A DNA stretch of 26,540 nt from DATCYX01 sp037444705. GTDB taxonomy: Bacteria; Chloroflexota; Anaerolineae; Anaerolineales; UBA4823. The stretch spans positions 1 to 26,540 of the forward strand of contig JBBILY010000019.1 in NCBI GenBank assembly GCA_037444705.1, read 5' to 3'. The notes beneath the pieces are model-generated. The model was not told the DNA's origin. It did no database searches and worked only from the letters and a program-made list of their open reading frames with translations. The position numbers and the translations under genes were made by a program. Shown in pieces: positions 8,437 through 16,384 of this stretch (positions within the stretch are counted from its first letter, which is position 1; each line of letters starts with the position of its first letter).

Positions 8437-9882
8437 ATGACCACCCTCGATTTTTATGCCATATTACCCTTGCTAGTCCTGGTGATTTGGGCTACCCTGC
8501 TGATCGTGGTGGACCTGTTCATCCCCGGTGAGCGTAAGAACCTCACGATCTTGTTGGCAGGGCTGGGTTTGTTGGTGACTCTGGGGCTTTCTCTATCCCA
8601 AACGGGACAGGAACTGGTTGCGTTCAACGGCATGGTGGTGGTAGATGGCTTCGCCATCTTCCTGGCTAGCCTGTTCACAGGCAGTGGTTTGATCGCAATT
8701 GCCTTGTCTCATGATTACCTCAAACGCATGGGGATCGAGCGCAGCGAGTACTATATCTTGCTGCTCTACTCGATCAGCGGCATGATGCTCATGGCTATGG
8801 CTGCCGACCTGATCATGGTCTTCCTGGCGTTGGAACTGCTCTCTATTCCTCTCTATGTGCTGGCAGGGTTTGCCCGTCCACGCCTTGATTCCGAAGAGGC
8901 GGCACTGAAGTACTTCCTGTTGGGGGCCTTTGCTGGTGGCTTTGTGGTTTACGGTGTGGCGCTGGTCTTCGGGGCAACAGGCAGCACTGCCCTGGCCAAC
9001 ATTGTGGCTGCTGTCCAAAATAACACCGCTAACCTGACACTGCTCAGTGTTGGCGCAGCCTTGATCTTGATCGGTCTGGGCTTTAAGGTGGCGGCAGTAC
9101 CATTCCACATGTGGACCCCCGATGTATATCAAGGCTCACCCACCGCGGTCACGGCTTTCATGGCAGTAGGGGCCAAAGCCGCTGGTTTTGCTGCCTTGCT
9201 GCGCGTGTTTGTGGCGGCATCCCCTGTTTTAAGCGAATCTCTGACCCCGATTTTATGGGTGCTGGCAGCGTTGACCATGATCCTAGGGAATGTGGTGGCG
9301 ATCGCCCAGGGCAACATCAAGCGCCTGCTGGCTTATTCCAGTATTGCCCATGCGGGTTACATACTGATGGCATTAGTTCCTTTCGGCCAGGGTCAGGTGG
9401 CTGCGCATGCCGTAGCCTCCGCTCTATTCTATCTTCTGGCTTATGCGTTTACCAACTTTGGCGCCTGGGCAGTGGTGATCGCCCTTGAAAAGGCTGAGCA
9501 GCGCGGGTTGGCGCTAGAGGACTACGCAGGCCTGGGACGTAAGTATCCCGCCCTGGCGGCGGCTATGGCGGTCTTTATGCTGTCCTTTACCGGCGTGCCG
9601 CCTACTCTGGGCTTTGTGGGTAAGTTTTATCTCTTCCGAACTGCTCTGGAAGGTGGGTATATTGGACTGGCTATCATTGGCGTCCTGACTTCACTGATCT
9701 CGGCTTATTACTATCTGCGAGTAGTGGTCATCATGTATATGCGCGAGGGTGAACCTCAGATACGCAGCGAGCCCTGGCTCAATTTCACTGCTGGGGTGAC
9801 AGCCATTGCGACCGTGGTGCTCAGTTTGTTCGCTGCGCCGCTCTTCGCCTGGGCCTCACAGGCTGCCCTCAAATTGTTCTAG
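8437..9882 (+). CDS. nuoN: NADH-quinone oxidoreductase subunit N
   Basis: Third antiporter-like subunit of the complex I membrane arm, next to NuoK. 481 residues, the usual length. Typical stretches: MVFLALELLSIPLYVLAGFAR (channel Glu), LIGLGFKVAAVPFHMWTPDVYQGSPTAVTAFMAVGAKAAGF (Lys and loop signature), GNVVAIAQGNIKRLLAYSSIAHAGY and FMLSFTGVPPTLGFVGKFYLF. AAAGGGAG lies 3-10 bases before the ATG. Last gene of the operon: a perfect terminator starts 22 bases after the TAG and the next gene is convergent. Confidence 0.95.
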   Translation: MTTLDFYAILPLLVLVIWATLLIVVDLFIPGERKNLTILLAGLGLLVTLGLSLSQTGQELVAFNGMVVVDGFAIFLASLFTGSGLIAIALSHDYLKRMGIERSEYYILLLYSISGMMLMAMAADLIMVFLALELLSIPLYVLAGFARPRLDSEEAALKYFLLGAFAGGFVVYGVALVFGATGSTALANIVAAVQNNTANLTLLSVGAALILIGLGFKVAAVPFHMWTPDVYQGSPTAVTAFMAVGAKAAGFAALLRVFVAASPVLSESLTPILWVLAALTMILGNVVAIAQGNIKRLLAYSSIAHAGYILMALVPFGQGQVAAHAVASALFYLLAYAFTNFGAWAVVIALEKAEQRGLALEDYAGLGRKYPALAAAMAVFMLSFTGVPPTLGFVGKFYLFRTALEGGYIGLAIIGVLTSLISAYYYLRVVVIMYMREGEPQIRSEPWLNFTAGVTAIATVVLSLFAAPLFAWASQAALKLF

Positions 9883-9903
9883 AGCCTGATGTTTGCTTAC
9901 AAT

Positions 9904-9939
9904 AAAAATGCTCCACACTGCTTAGCGTGGAGCATTTTT
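9904..9939. terminator. bidirectional intrinsic terminator, nuoN/lipA
   Basis: Perfect 13-base arms (9904-9916 and 9927-9939, AAAAATGCTCCAC / GTGGAGCATTTTT) with a 10-base loop. The A-run on the left and the T-run on the right provide a U-tract in both directions, so the element can end both the + strand nuo transcript and the - strand lipA transcript. The lipA stop codon lies only 2 bases beyond it. Confidence 0.92.
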
Positions 9940-9941
9940 AA

Positions 9942-10889
9942 TCAAGATACGCCATCACCCCCATATAATTTGCGGTGGACAATGCTCAAGGCGCGCACCT
10001 GTTCGGCGGCATGGTAGGAAGAACGCACCAGGGGGCCGCTTTCCACCCATCGGAAGCCAATGCTCAGGCCATATTCTTTAAGTTCGGCAAATTCTTCCAG
10101 GGTATAGTAACGCTCTATAGGTAAATGGCGCTTGCTTGGTTGCAGGTATTGACCGATGGTCAGGATGTCTACTCCCCAACTGCGTAAGTCGTTCATCACC
10201 GCTTTGACTTCTGCGATAGTCTCGCCTAAGCCCAACATAATGCCCGACTTGGTGAGCACCTCGGGGTCCAGTTTCTTGGCGTTAGAGAGGGTTGCCGCGG
10301 CCCATTCATAACGATCCTGAGGCTGCACGCGCTTGAACAGGCGCGGTACGGTCTCCACGTTGTGATTGAGGATTTCCGGGCGGGCATCCATGACGATCTT
10401 CAGCGCCTCCAGGCTGCCCTTGAAATCGGGGATAAGCACTTCAATGGAACAGCCGGGGTGGATCTGGCGAATGCGGCGAATGACCATGGCGAAGATCGGC
10501 GCGCCGCCGTCCTTGCGATCATCCCGATTGACACTGGTGATCACGGCATGTTTCAGGTTCATTGCCTTCACCGCCTGGGCGACGCGCTCAGGTTCCAACC
10601 AGTCTAACGGAGAGGGCTGACCGTGTTTGATGTCGCAAAATCCACAGGTACGAGTGCAAACATCGCCCATCATTAAGAAGGTGGCAGTACCGGCACCCCA
10701 ACACTCACCTAAATTAGGGCACATGGCTTCTTCGCACACGGTGTGCAGGGCTTTGCTCCGCATCAAACCCTGCAACCATTGATAAGTTTCGCCAGATGGG
10801 GCGCGCACTTTGATCCACTCAGGGCGCCGTTGGGGTTTGGTTTCTACCTCCTCGGGTTTGAGGCGGTCACGCGTAGGGGTGAAACTCAT
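9942..10889 (-). CDS. lipA: lipoyl synthase
   Basis: Radical SAM enzyme inserting two sulfurs into protein-bound octanoyl groups to make lipoyl cofactor for 2-oxoacid dehydrogenases and the glycine cleavage system. 315 residues. Auxiliary-cluster ligands Cys52, Cys57 and Cys63 (C-x4-C-x5-C), radical SAM ligands Cys78, Cys82 and Cys85 (CTRTCGFC), and the C-terminal RSSYHA motif whose Ser (about residue 290) ligates the auxiliary cluster are all present. AAGGAG lies 6 bases before the ATG. The stop of the upstream gene is only 9 bases away, so the two are probably co-transcribed. No lipB or lipM is visible nearby. Expression ends at the terminator shared with nuoN. Confidence 0.96.
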   Translation of the reverse strand: MSFTPTRDRLKPEEVETKPQRRPEWIKVRAPSGETYQWLQGLMRSKALHTVCEEAMCPNLGECWGAGTATFLMMGDVCTRTCGFCDIKHGQPSPLDWLEPERVAQAVKAMNLKHAVITSVNRDDRKDGGAPIFAMVIRRIRQIHPGCSIEVLIPDFKGSLEALKIVMDARPEILNHNVETVPRLFKRVQPQDRYEWAAATLSNAKKLDPEVLTKSGIMLGLGETIAEVKAVMNDLRSWGVDILTIGQYLQPSKRHLPIERYYTLEEFAELKEYGLSIGFRWVESGPLVRSSYHAAEQVRALSIVHRKLYGGDGVS

Positions 10890-10898
10890 AACATCTCC

Positions 10899-11648
10899 TT
10901 ATTCAACCGAGGGCCAAATTGGTTCTTTTGGCGCCAGTATCTCTCCATCGCTCCTGAGCAGGCCAATGCCTTCCTTTTCCGCCAGTTCCTGCGCACCCAG
11001 GTCAGCGCGAATGCTATAAGCATACACCAGATATGGTCCCTGGCATCCCTTTTCTGCCAGGCGCCTGTGCCACTCGGCTGAACGCATGCGCTGCGCCCAG
11101 GCGAGGACATCTCGCCGGCTCAGGCGGGCCTTTGCCTCTACAATAGCCCACATCTTTTCACCCTCTGGGGTTTCCAGCGGCAATATCACATCCACTTCAC
11201 CGTCCAGGGCGAGCGAATAAGGGGGATGCAGGATGCGATAACCCTTGCGGCGCAAGACCACCTCCACCACGCTAGCCGCTTCCTCTTCCACAGTTGCTCC
11301 AAAGGCGCGCTGCAATTCACCCACCGCAGAGCCAAGCCTTGCCTGAGCCAGTTCTTCCACGCGCTGTTCAGTGCGGCGCTGAGCCTCGGCCAACTCGCGC
11401 TGGGCCTGAGCCAGTTCTTCCACACGCTGCTCGGTGCGGCGCTGAGCCTCGGCTAGTTCTTCCACACGCTGTTCGGTGCGGCGCTGAGCCTCGGCCAATT
11501 CACGTTGAATCTCAGCCAACTGTCGCACGATACTCGGCAGTTCAAGGATTTCATCCGTTAATACCATGCGACGTAGTTCTTCACGCCACTCAGGGTGCTG
11601 GTAGAGGATATTCAACCATTCACGAAAATCTTCAAGGGCAAACGGCAT
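10899..11648 (-). CDS. coiled-coil protein with PD-(D/E)XK-like domain
   Basis: 249-residue soluble protein of a type common in filamentous and thermophilic bacteria but without a firm function. Residues about 41-104 are a charged coiled coil built from near-identical 14-residue repeats (LAEAQRRTEQRVEE at 51, 65 and 86). The C-terminal half looks like a PD-(D/E)XK nuclease-fold domain: Asp153 in GEVDVIL and Glu171-Ala-Lys173 in WAIVEAKARL give the D...ExK signature with the expected beta-strand spacing. GAGGT sits 7-8 bases before the ATG. It heads a two-gene unit with lipA, 9 bases apart; why the two are linked is not clear. Nuclease activity is an inference from the motif only. Confidence 0.75.
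   Translation of the reverse strand: MPFALEDFREWLNILYQHPEWREELRRMVLTDEILELPSIVRQLAEIQRELAEAQRRTEQRVEELAEAQRRTEQRVEELAQAQRELAEAQRRTEQRVEELAQARLGSAVGELQRAFGATVEEEAASVVEVVLRRKGYRILHPPYSLALDGEVDVILPLETPEGEKMWAIVEAKARLSRRDVLAWAQRMRSAEWHRRLAEKGCQGPYLVYAYSIRADLGAQELAEKEGIGLLRSDGEILAPKEPIWPSVE
11352..11498 (-). repeat. 42-base coding repeats of the coiled coil
   Basis: Three nearly identical 42-base units (two adjacent, the third after a 21-base partial unit) encode the LAEAQRRTEQRVEE heptad pairs. The near-identity at DNA level, including silent positions, suggests recent duplication or repeat slippage, so the copy number may differ between strains. Confidence 0.8.
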
Positions 11649-11667
11649 GAGCGCACCTCGCGATTGG

Positions 11668-11673
11668 ATTATA
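11668..11673 (-). promoter_or_regulatory. -10 box for the coiled-coil gene/lipA unit
   Basis: TATAAT on the - strand, 19 bases before the ATG at 11648. Transcription would begin near 11661 and give a very short leader that still includes the GAGGT ribosome binding site. No good -35 box is seen at 16-18 bases. Confidence 0.5.
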
Positions 11674-11801
11674 CCCCAAATCCACCTTGCGCTCGCCCAA
11701 CCCCCGATAGACCCGAATTTTGGTTGACCTAATGATGGCTATCTCGGCAATTTCCAGAGGACGACACATCACGATTTCCGAAAATGACGTTGGTCAGCAT
11801 C

Positions 11802-12863
11802 TTAACAATCGAGATAACCCCCGTGGACCAGCAACTCTGCATTATAGATAGCGGCTCCAGCTGCACCCCGGATGGTATTATGAGATAACACCACCATCTT
11901 CAGATCGAGGATCTCATCTGGGCGCACCCGCCCTACAACTGTGGTCATACCTTTCCCTGTCATGCGGTCCAGGCGCGGCTGAGGGCGGTCTTGTTCAGCA
12001 CGCACCAGGATCGGGGGCTTGGGAGTGGAGGGCAACCCGGCGCTAAGTGCAGGCACCTGATACTTCTGCAGCACCTGAATAGCCTCTTCGGGGTTTGGTT
12101 TGCTCGCACAGGCCACCGATAGGCACACTATGTGCCCTTCCAGCAGGGGAACGCGGTTGGTTTGAGCCGAGATCACAACCGGATGCAAAGCAATTGCTCC
12201 GTCTTCTAATTTCCCAAGCATTTTGCGCGGCTCCCAGGCTACCTTTTCCTCTTCGTCGCGAATAAAAGGGATAACGTTGTCAGTTATTTCTAAGGAGGCC
12301 ACCCCCGGATAACCGGCGCCGGAGAGTGCCTGCAGCGAAACCATAAACACATGGCGGAGCCCAAAGGCATCGTTTAGGGCTTTAAGCACGATGGTCATGC
12401 CTGTGCTGGTGCAGTTCGGATTAGTCACAATGGCGCCTTTTCAACCTCGCTCCTGGCGTTGCCGCATGATAAGCCCGAGGTGATCGGGGTTCACTTCGGG
12501 CAGAAGCAGAGGCACATCAGGTTCGCTGCGATGGGCAGAGGCATTGGAGCAAACTATGGTGCCTTGGCGTGCCAGAGCAGGTTCAATTTGGCGTGCGCTC
12601 TCTGCAGGAAGAGCCGAAAGCACCAGGGGCTCCTGAATGGCCTCGGGATGTGTGGGCTGAAGCCTCATTTCCGCCGCCCAAGCCGGCATCGGTGTATCTA
12701 ATAACCAGCGGCAACCCTCGGCGTAAAATTTTCCCACCGAGCGTTCAGAGGCGGTGAGACGGGTCACCCGAAACCATGGATGTCCATCCAGTAGTTGCAC
12801 AAACCGCTGACCCACAACGCCTGTGGCGCCTAGAATCGCTACCGAAATAGGGTTTGTCCTCAT
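11802..12863 (-). pseudogene. asd: aspartate-semialdehyde dehydrogenase, interrupted by in-frame TGA
   Basis: Enzyme that reduces aspartyl phosphate to aspartate semialdehyde for lysine, threonine and methionine synthesis. The whole reading frame from the ATG at 12863 to the TAA at 11802 would encode 353 residues, normal for the archaeal-type Asd branch: NADP loop GATGVVG (12-18), SNASAHR, catalytic Cys151 in NPNC, QALSGAGYPG, RPQPRLDR and HNTIRGAAGA. Codon 141 (12441-12443) is TGA; related enzymes have Trp here (RGW-x-GAI-x-TNPNC). Nothing else is damaged and the frame is the same on both sides, so one G-to-A change explains it. The upstream part (12863-12441, 140 residues) lacks the catalytic Cys; the downstream part (possible GTG at 12428 to 11802) lacks the NADP domain. 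It may be a recent nonsense mutation or a sequencing error. Confidence 0.85.
12441..12443 (-). other. in-frame TGA replacing the expected Trp codon in asd
   Basis: The codons on either side read GGT TGA AAA GGC, i.e. Gly-stop-Lys-Gly, where the family has Gly-Trp-x-Gly. A single base separates TGA from TGG. Other genes in the window use TGA as a genuine stop, so this is not reassignment. Confidence 0.85.
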
Positions 12864-12923
12864 GATCGTTCTCTCGCCCTTTCGTCCAAACTGGGTTCAA
12901 TGAGGGGACTAAAATTGGGGGCA

Positions 12924-12952
12924 ATTATATGCGCGTTTCAGGATTTTGGCTA
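12924..12952 (-). promoter_or_regulatory. promoter of asd
   Basis: TAGCCA (12947-12952) and TATAAT (12924-12929) on the - strand with a 17-base spacer. It begins just past the stop of the upstream protease gene and predicts a leader of about 54 bases before the asd ATG. Confidence 0.6.
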
Positions 12953-12954
12953 TC

Positions 12955-14262
12955 TTAAAGTTTGCGCACCACCAGGCGCACCCCTTCAACCCGCACCACG
13001 TGTACGCGTGTCCCGCTCGGTAGATTCTCACCATCTTCTGACACAGCAGTCCATAACTCCCCTGCTACCTGCACCGTCCCCACGGGTGAGAGGGGGCTGC
13101 GCACCACCCCGCTGCGCCCCACCAGGCTCTCCTGGCCCATACGGATTGGGGTCTTCTGGGCGCGCAGAGCAAACATCAAGATGACAAAAAAGGTGGCGCC
13201 TGTGATGAGGGACATGACAATAATCAGTGGCACTGAGACCCTCTGGAAGGAAGGCACATTAGGCGAATTGAATAGCACTAACGCTCCCACGATGAGCGAA
13301 CCCACGCCGGCGGCGGTTAACGCCCCATGGGTAGGCGCCTTAATGTCCAGGATGAAAAGGATAAAAGCCAGGATAAGGAAAATCAATCCAAACCAGTTCA
13401 CCGGAAGTATGCCCAAGCCATAAGTAGCCAGAGCCAGGCACACTACCCCGATAAAACCGGCCACCCAGCCACCCGGGCTGGAGATTTCGATCAGAATGGC
13501 CTGAACGCCAATGGTAATTAGCAGAAAGACAATGTTAGGATTGGTCAACAGGTCAAGCAGTTGTTCAATCAGGGTTGGGCTAACAAATTCAATTTTTGCA
13601 TTTTTAGTGTGCAGGGTGTATTGACCGCTCGCTAGTTCCACCGTATATCCATCCAATTGTCGCAGCAAATCCTCCAGGTCATTAGCAATGAAATCCACCA
13701 GTCCCACCTGAAGGGCCTCCCTGGCCGAGGCGGCCGCGGCCTCTTCAATGGTGCGTTCCGCCAGATCCACGGCCTGCGAACCGCGATGCTCCGCCAGCGA
13801 GCGCACAGTGGCTTTAAGGATATTTTTAGCTTTGGCTTCCAGGGTTTCCCCCAGGTCTTCTCCCTCAGCACCCACCGGGCTGGCAGCGCCAATGGCAGTT
13901 TCAGGAGCCATGGCTGCAGCATGGCCAGCCAGGGTGATCACCGTGCCTGCACTGCCGGCAGTGGCGCCGCGCGGGGCAACATATACCACAATCGGCACAC
14001 GGCTGGCGCGAATCTCTTTGACCATATCTTGCATCAGGTCAATACTTCCGCCGGGCGTATTTAGTTGGAAAACCAGCAATTCTGCGCCGCGCTGCTCAGC
14101 CAGGCGAATGCCACGCTCCAGGTACTCCAACATGGCTGGAGTGAGGGGGCCGTCCGCGGTGAGTACCACCACGTATGGAGACTCTTCCTGGGCCTGAGTT
14201 CCCCCCACAAATGCGAACAGGATGATTGCGATCCAAAATAAAAACCACAAAGGTTTACCCAT
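12955..14262 (-). CDS. NfeD-family membrane serine protease
   Basis: Membrane-anchored ClpP-class protease of the long NfeD type, 435 residues. A signal peptide (about residues 1-24, MGKPLWFLFWIAIILFAFVGG) is followed by an extracytoplasmic protease domain: NTPGG, then Ser104 in GATAGSAGT as the likely nucleophile and a Lys near 146-150 (AKNILKATVRSLAEHRG) as the likely base. Four to five membrane helices span about 243-367, and a C-terminal OB-fold NfeD domain occupies 372-435 (GQESLVGRSGVV). The start at 14262 was chosen over a longer frame from 14370 because GGGAG lies about 9 bases upstream, the signal peptide begins there, and a -10 box lies inside the longer version. The partner often found next to it, a stomatin/SPFH gene, is not in the window. 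Substrates are unknown. Confidence 0.88.
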   Translation of the reverse strand: MGKPLWFLFWIAIILFAFVGGTQAQEESPYVVVLTADGPLTPAMLEYLERGIRLAEQRGAELLVFQLNTPGGSIDLMQDMVKEIRASRVPIVVYVAPRGATAGSAGTVITLAGHAAAMAPETAIGAASPVGAEGEDLGETLEAKAKNILKATVRSLAEHRGSQAVDLAERTIEEAAAASAREALQVGLVDFIANDLEDLLRQLDGYTVELASGQYTLHTKNAKIEFVSPTLIEQLLDLLTNPNIVFLLITIGVQAILIEISSPGGWVAGFIGVVCLALATYGLGILPVNWFGLIFLILAFILFILDIKAPTHGALTAAGVGSLIVGALVLFNSPNVPSFQRVSVPLIIVMSLITGATFFVILMFALRAQKTPIRMGQESLVGRSGVVRSPLSPVGTVQVAGELWTAVSEDGENLPSGTRVHVVRVEGVRLVVRKL

Positions 14263-14307
14263 AATCTCAACTCCCGGAAAGGGGCCATGTTTCCCTTTCT
14301 CGAACCT

Positions 14308-14313
14308 ATTATA
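14308..14313 (-). promoter_or_regulatory. -10 box of the NfeD-family gene
   Basis: TATAAT on the - strand within CACTATAATAGG, about 46 bases before the ATG at 14262. A convincing -35 box is not visible. Confidence 0.5.
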
Positions 14314-14399
14314 GTGCAAAAAAGAGATCTCTCCTGGGTACGCGATGCGCAACATCTGGTGATTGCCCACATCTTTGCGCTGCCTGATTGAGCCAGTCC

Positions 14400-14439
14400 G
14401 CAGGGCTTTGATGAACTGAGCAGGCGTCTTCAGCCCTGC
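14400..14439. other. hairpin in the divergent intergenic region
   Basis: Perfect 8-base arms GCAGGGCT (14400-14407) and AGCCCTGC (14432-14439) with a 24-base loop. It lies between the divergent promoters of the NfeD-family gene and the diguanylate cyclase, without a T-run on either side. Its role is unknown; a protein-binding site or old terminator is possible. Confidence 0.45.
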
Positions 14440-14476
14440 AATCCCGAGTTGTGGGTAATCACCGCCGCAACATTGA

Positions 14477-14505
14477 TTGAATATCCCTGCCTGTTCTTGT
14501 ATAAT
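14477..14505 (+). promoter_or_regulatory. promoter of the diguanylate cyclase gene
   Basis: TTGAAT (14477-14482), 17-base spacer, TATAAT (14500-14505). Transcription should start near 14512, giving a leader of about 120 bases before the ATG at 14633. Confidence 0.75.
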
Positions 14506-14515
14506 GGATACAAAG

Positions 14516-14616
14516 GACTCGTATTTGACCCGAGTCTCTGTGTTTTTTGCTATCTTTTCTTATTAGAGTGGTAGAAGCATCCAAATATTCTGGATCTCAT
14601 CACGAGGAGAATCCAG
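14516..14616 (+). promoter_or_regulatory. structured leader of the diguanylate cyclase gene
   Basis: Right at the predicted 5' end, GACTCG (14516-14521) pairs with CGAGTC (14531-14536), and a T6 run follows at 14543-14548, terminator-like but with a spaced T-run. Further down, CTGGAT (14590-14595) can pair either with ATCCA upstream (14579-14583) or with ATCCAG downstream (14611-14616); the second hairpin holds GAGGAG (14604-14609) in its loop. That GAGGAG is spaced for an ATG at 14617 which opens a three-codon frame (Met-Pro-Gly-stop) ending 4 bases before the cyclase ATG. Regulation by structure or coupling is an inference. Confidence 0.45.
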
Positions 14617-14632
14617 ATGCCAGGGTGATTGT

Positions 14633-16309
14633 ATGCAGCCAGAGCGCACAGCAAGCCACGAGGGATTTGTAAACCTTATTAAGGGCTGGTGGAGGCGAGT
14701 AACAACCCCCAGGGCCACAGAGGATGACCAGGCCCGCCGCGAACATATGACGCGCGTGGTGCTATTCGTGCTAACCTTGCTTGTGCTATTCTTCACAATG
14801 ATCATCGTTGTCGGATGGCTGGCGGGCTGGTTTCGTTGGGTAGATGTGCTCACCATGTTGATGATTGCCATACCGACCCTGGCTAGCAGTGCTCTGGCCT
14901 TACGCGGTCTCTGGCGCTGGTCCACCTATTTGCCTCCTCTGGCTTTCTTGATCCCGGGCCTCTATGGCTCGATATTCGTTGGACTGGTCACTACCCTGGT
15001 GCTGGCTTATGCCGCATCGGTCGTGCTGGCAGCCCTGCTTTTGAGCGAGCGCGCCTCCTGGGCGGTCGTGGGTGTAGTTTTGGTGCTGCACCTGGTGTTG
15101 GGTTGGTTACATGATCGCCCTTCGGCTACGGGGCTATTGGAAACAGCCCTCCCTTACAGCGGATTTATGATAAGCATAGCCGCGCTCCAACATTTTGCCA
15201 TCAGTCGTTTGAAGATGGCCCTGGATCAGGCGCACCACTCCACTCGCGAACTACAGGCGGAGTTTCAGGAGCGAACTCAGGCGGAGAATCAATTGCGTAA
15301 ACTGAACCAGGAGTTGTACCTGCTCAATCGCGTCATCGCCGCGGCTACATCAACTCTAGATACTGAGGCTATTCTGCAGACAATCTTACGCGAACTAACG
15401 CAATACCTGGGTATTGATCAGGCGGGAGCGGCCCTGATCCATGGGGATCGTAAATACCTGCGTGTGGTGGCTGAGTATCCGCCTCATTCCAGCATCAGCG
15501 CCATCGGTGAACTGATCCCAATTGAGGGGAATTTCTCTACTCAATATGTGTTGGAAAAGGGTGAAGCCCTGGCTATAAGTTCTGCTCAAGACGATCCACG
15601 TCTGGTGCCCGTGCGCGAACTGATGCAAAAACGCCATGTGGCATCCATCCTGATCCTGCCTCTCATCGTCCACAATCAAGTTCTTGGCACAATCGGGCTG
15701 GATAGTTTTGAACAGCGGGATTTTAGCCCAGAGGAGATTGCGTTGGCGTTGAATGTGGCCTCGGCCGCAGCGCAGGCGATCGAGAATGCCCGCTTATACG
15801 CCGAAGTGCAAAACCTGGCTATCCACGACGACCTGACCCAGGTGCTAAATCGCCGTGGTCTGTTTGAATTTGGCCGGCGGGAGGTGGAGCGCGCCCGCCG
15901 ATTCAATCGCGACCTCTCCACTTTGTTTGTGGATGCAGATTACTTTAAGGATATCAACGATCGGTTTGGCCATGCCACAGGTGATAGCGTCCTGCAGGCG
16001 TTGGCGGGGTTCATCCGCAAAGGGGTTCGTGAGGTGGATTTGGTGGGGCGCTATGGGGGCGATGAGTTCGTTGTCCTCCTAACTGAATCCGACCTGAACA
16101 GAGCACTAGAGGTGGCGGAACGCCTACGTTCTAACATCGCTCATACGGCGGTGACCCTGGGGCAGAACCACATTCACCTCACGATCAGCCTCGGGGTGGC
16201 TGCCCTCACACCCCAGACACCCGATCTGAAAGCCATGATTGAAAAGGCCGACCAGGCGCTCTACCTCGCCAAACAGAATGGACGCAACCGAGTTGAAGTA
16301 GCGGGGTAG
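14633..16309 (+). CDS. membrane GAF-GGDEF diguanylate cyclase
   Basis: Makes the second messenger cyclic di-GMP from two GTP. 558 residues: a cytoplasmic N-terminus, five or six hydrophobic helices between about 41 and 190, a coiled-coil linker (195-232), a GAF sensor domain (about 240-385) and a GGDEF domain (about 393-556). The active-site motif is intact (GGDEF at 475-479) and the product-inhibition I-site RxxD is present five residues before it (REVD, 466-469), so an active, feedback-controlled enzyme is expected. No EAL domain is present. The ATG at 14633 has only a weak AGGGTG site; no in-frame upstream start exists. It is the first gene after a clear promoter and a structured leader. 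The sensed signal is unknown. Confidence 0.92.
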   Translation: MQPERTASHEGFVNLIKGWWRRVTTPRATEDDQARREHMTRVVLFVLTLLVLFFTMIIVVGWLAGWFRWVDVLTMLMIAIPTLASSALALRGLWRWSTYLPPLAFLIPGLYGSIFVGLVTTLVLAYAASVVLAALLLSERASWAVVGVVLVLHLVLGWLHDRPSATGLLETALPYSGFMISIAALQHFAISRLKMALDQAHHSTRELQAEFQERTQAENQLRKLNQELYLLNRVIAAATSTLDTEAILQTILRELTQYLGIDQAGAALIHGDRKYLRVVAEYPPHSSISAIGELIPIEGNFSTQYVLEKGEALAISSAQDDPRLVPVRELMQKRHVASILILPLIVHNQVLGTIGLDSFEQRDFSPEEIALALNVASAAAQAIENARLYAEVQNLAIHDDLTQVLNRRGLFEFGRREVERARRFNRDLSTLFVDADYFKDINDRFGHATGDSVLQALAGFIRKGVREVDLVGRYGGDEFVVLLTESDLNRALEVAERLRSNIAHTAVTLGQNHIHLTISLGVAALTPQTPDLKAMIEKADQALYLAKQNGRNRVEVAG

Positions 16310-16338
16310 CCGTAAGCGAATTCTGCTGCCTTCTATTG

Positions 16339-16344
16339 TATAAT
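16339..16344 (+). promoter_or_regulatory. -10 box of the zinc-finger gene
   Basis: TATAAT in the context ATTGTATAATCC, about 40 bases before the ATG at 16385. The -35 region is poor. A similar TTGTATAAT element precedes the diguanylate cyclase. Confidence 0.5.
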
Positions 16345-16384
16345 CCTTCATGAGCGATATGAGTGCACGACGGAGGATAAGCCT

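Noticed and set aside
11352..11498. Regularly spaced 42-base repeats as a CRISPR array
   Set aside because: The units are coding, adjacent rather than separated by unique spacers, and in frame with a coiled coil.
12428..12443. Frameshift or reassigned genetic code as an explanation of the split asd
   Set aside because: Both halves are in the same frame, so there is no frameshift. Several genes in the window end in TGA and Trp is otherwise TGG, so code 4 or 25 does not apply.
14263..14370. 36-residue N-terminal extension of the NfeD-family protease
   Set aside because: It would cover the -10 box and put non-hydrophobic residues before the signal peptide; ATG 14262 has a good ribosome binding site.
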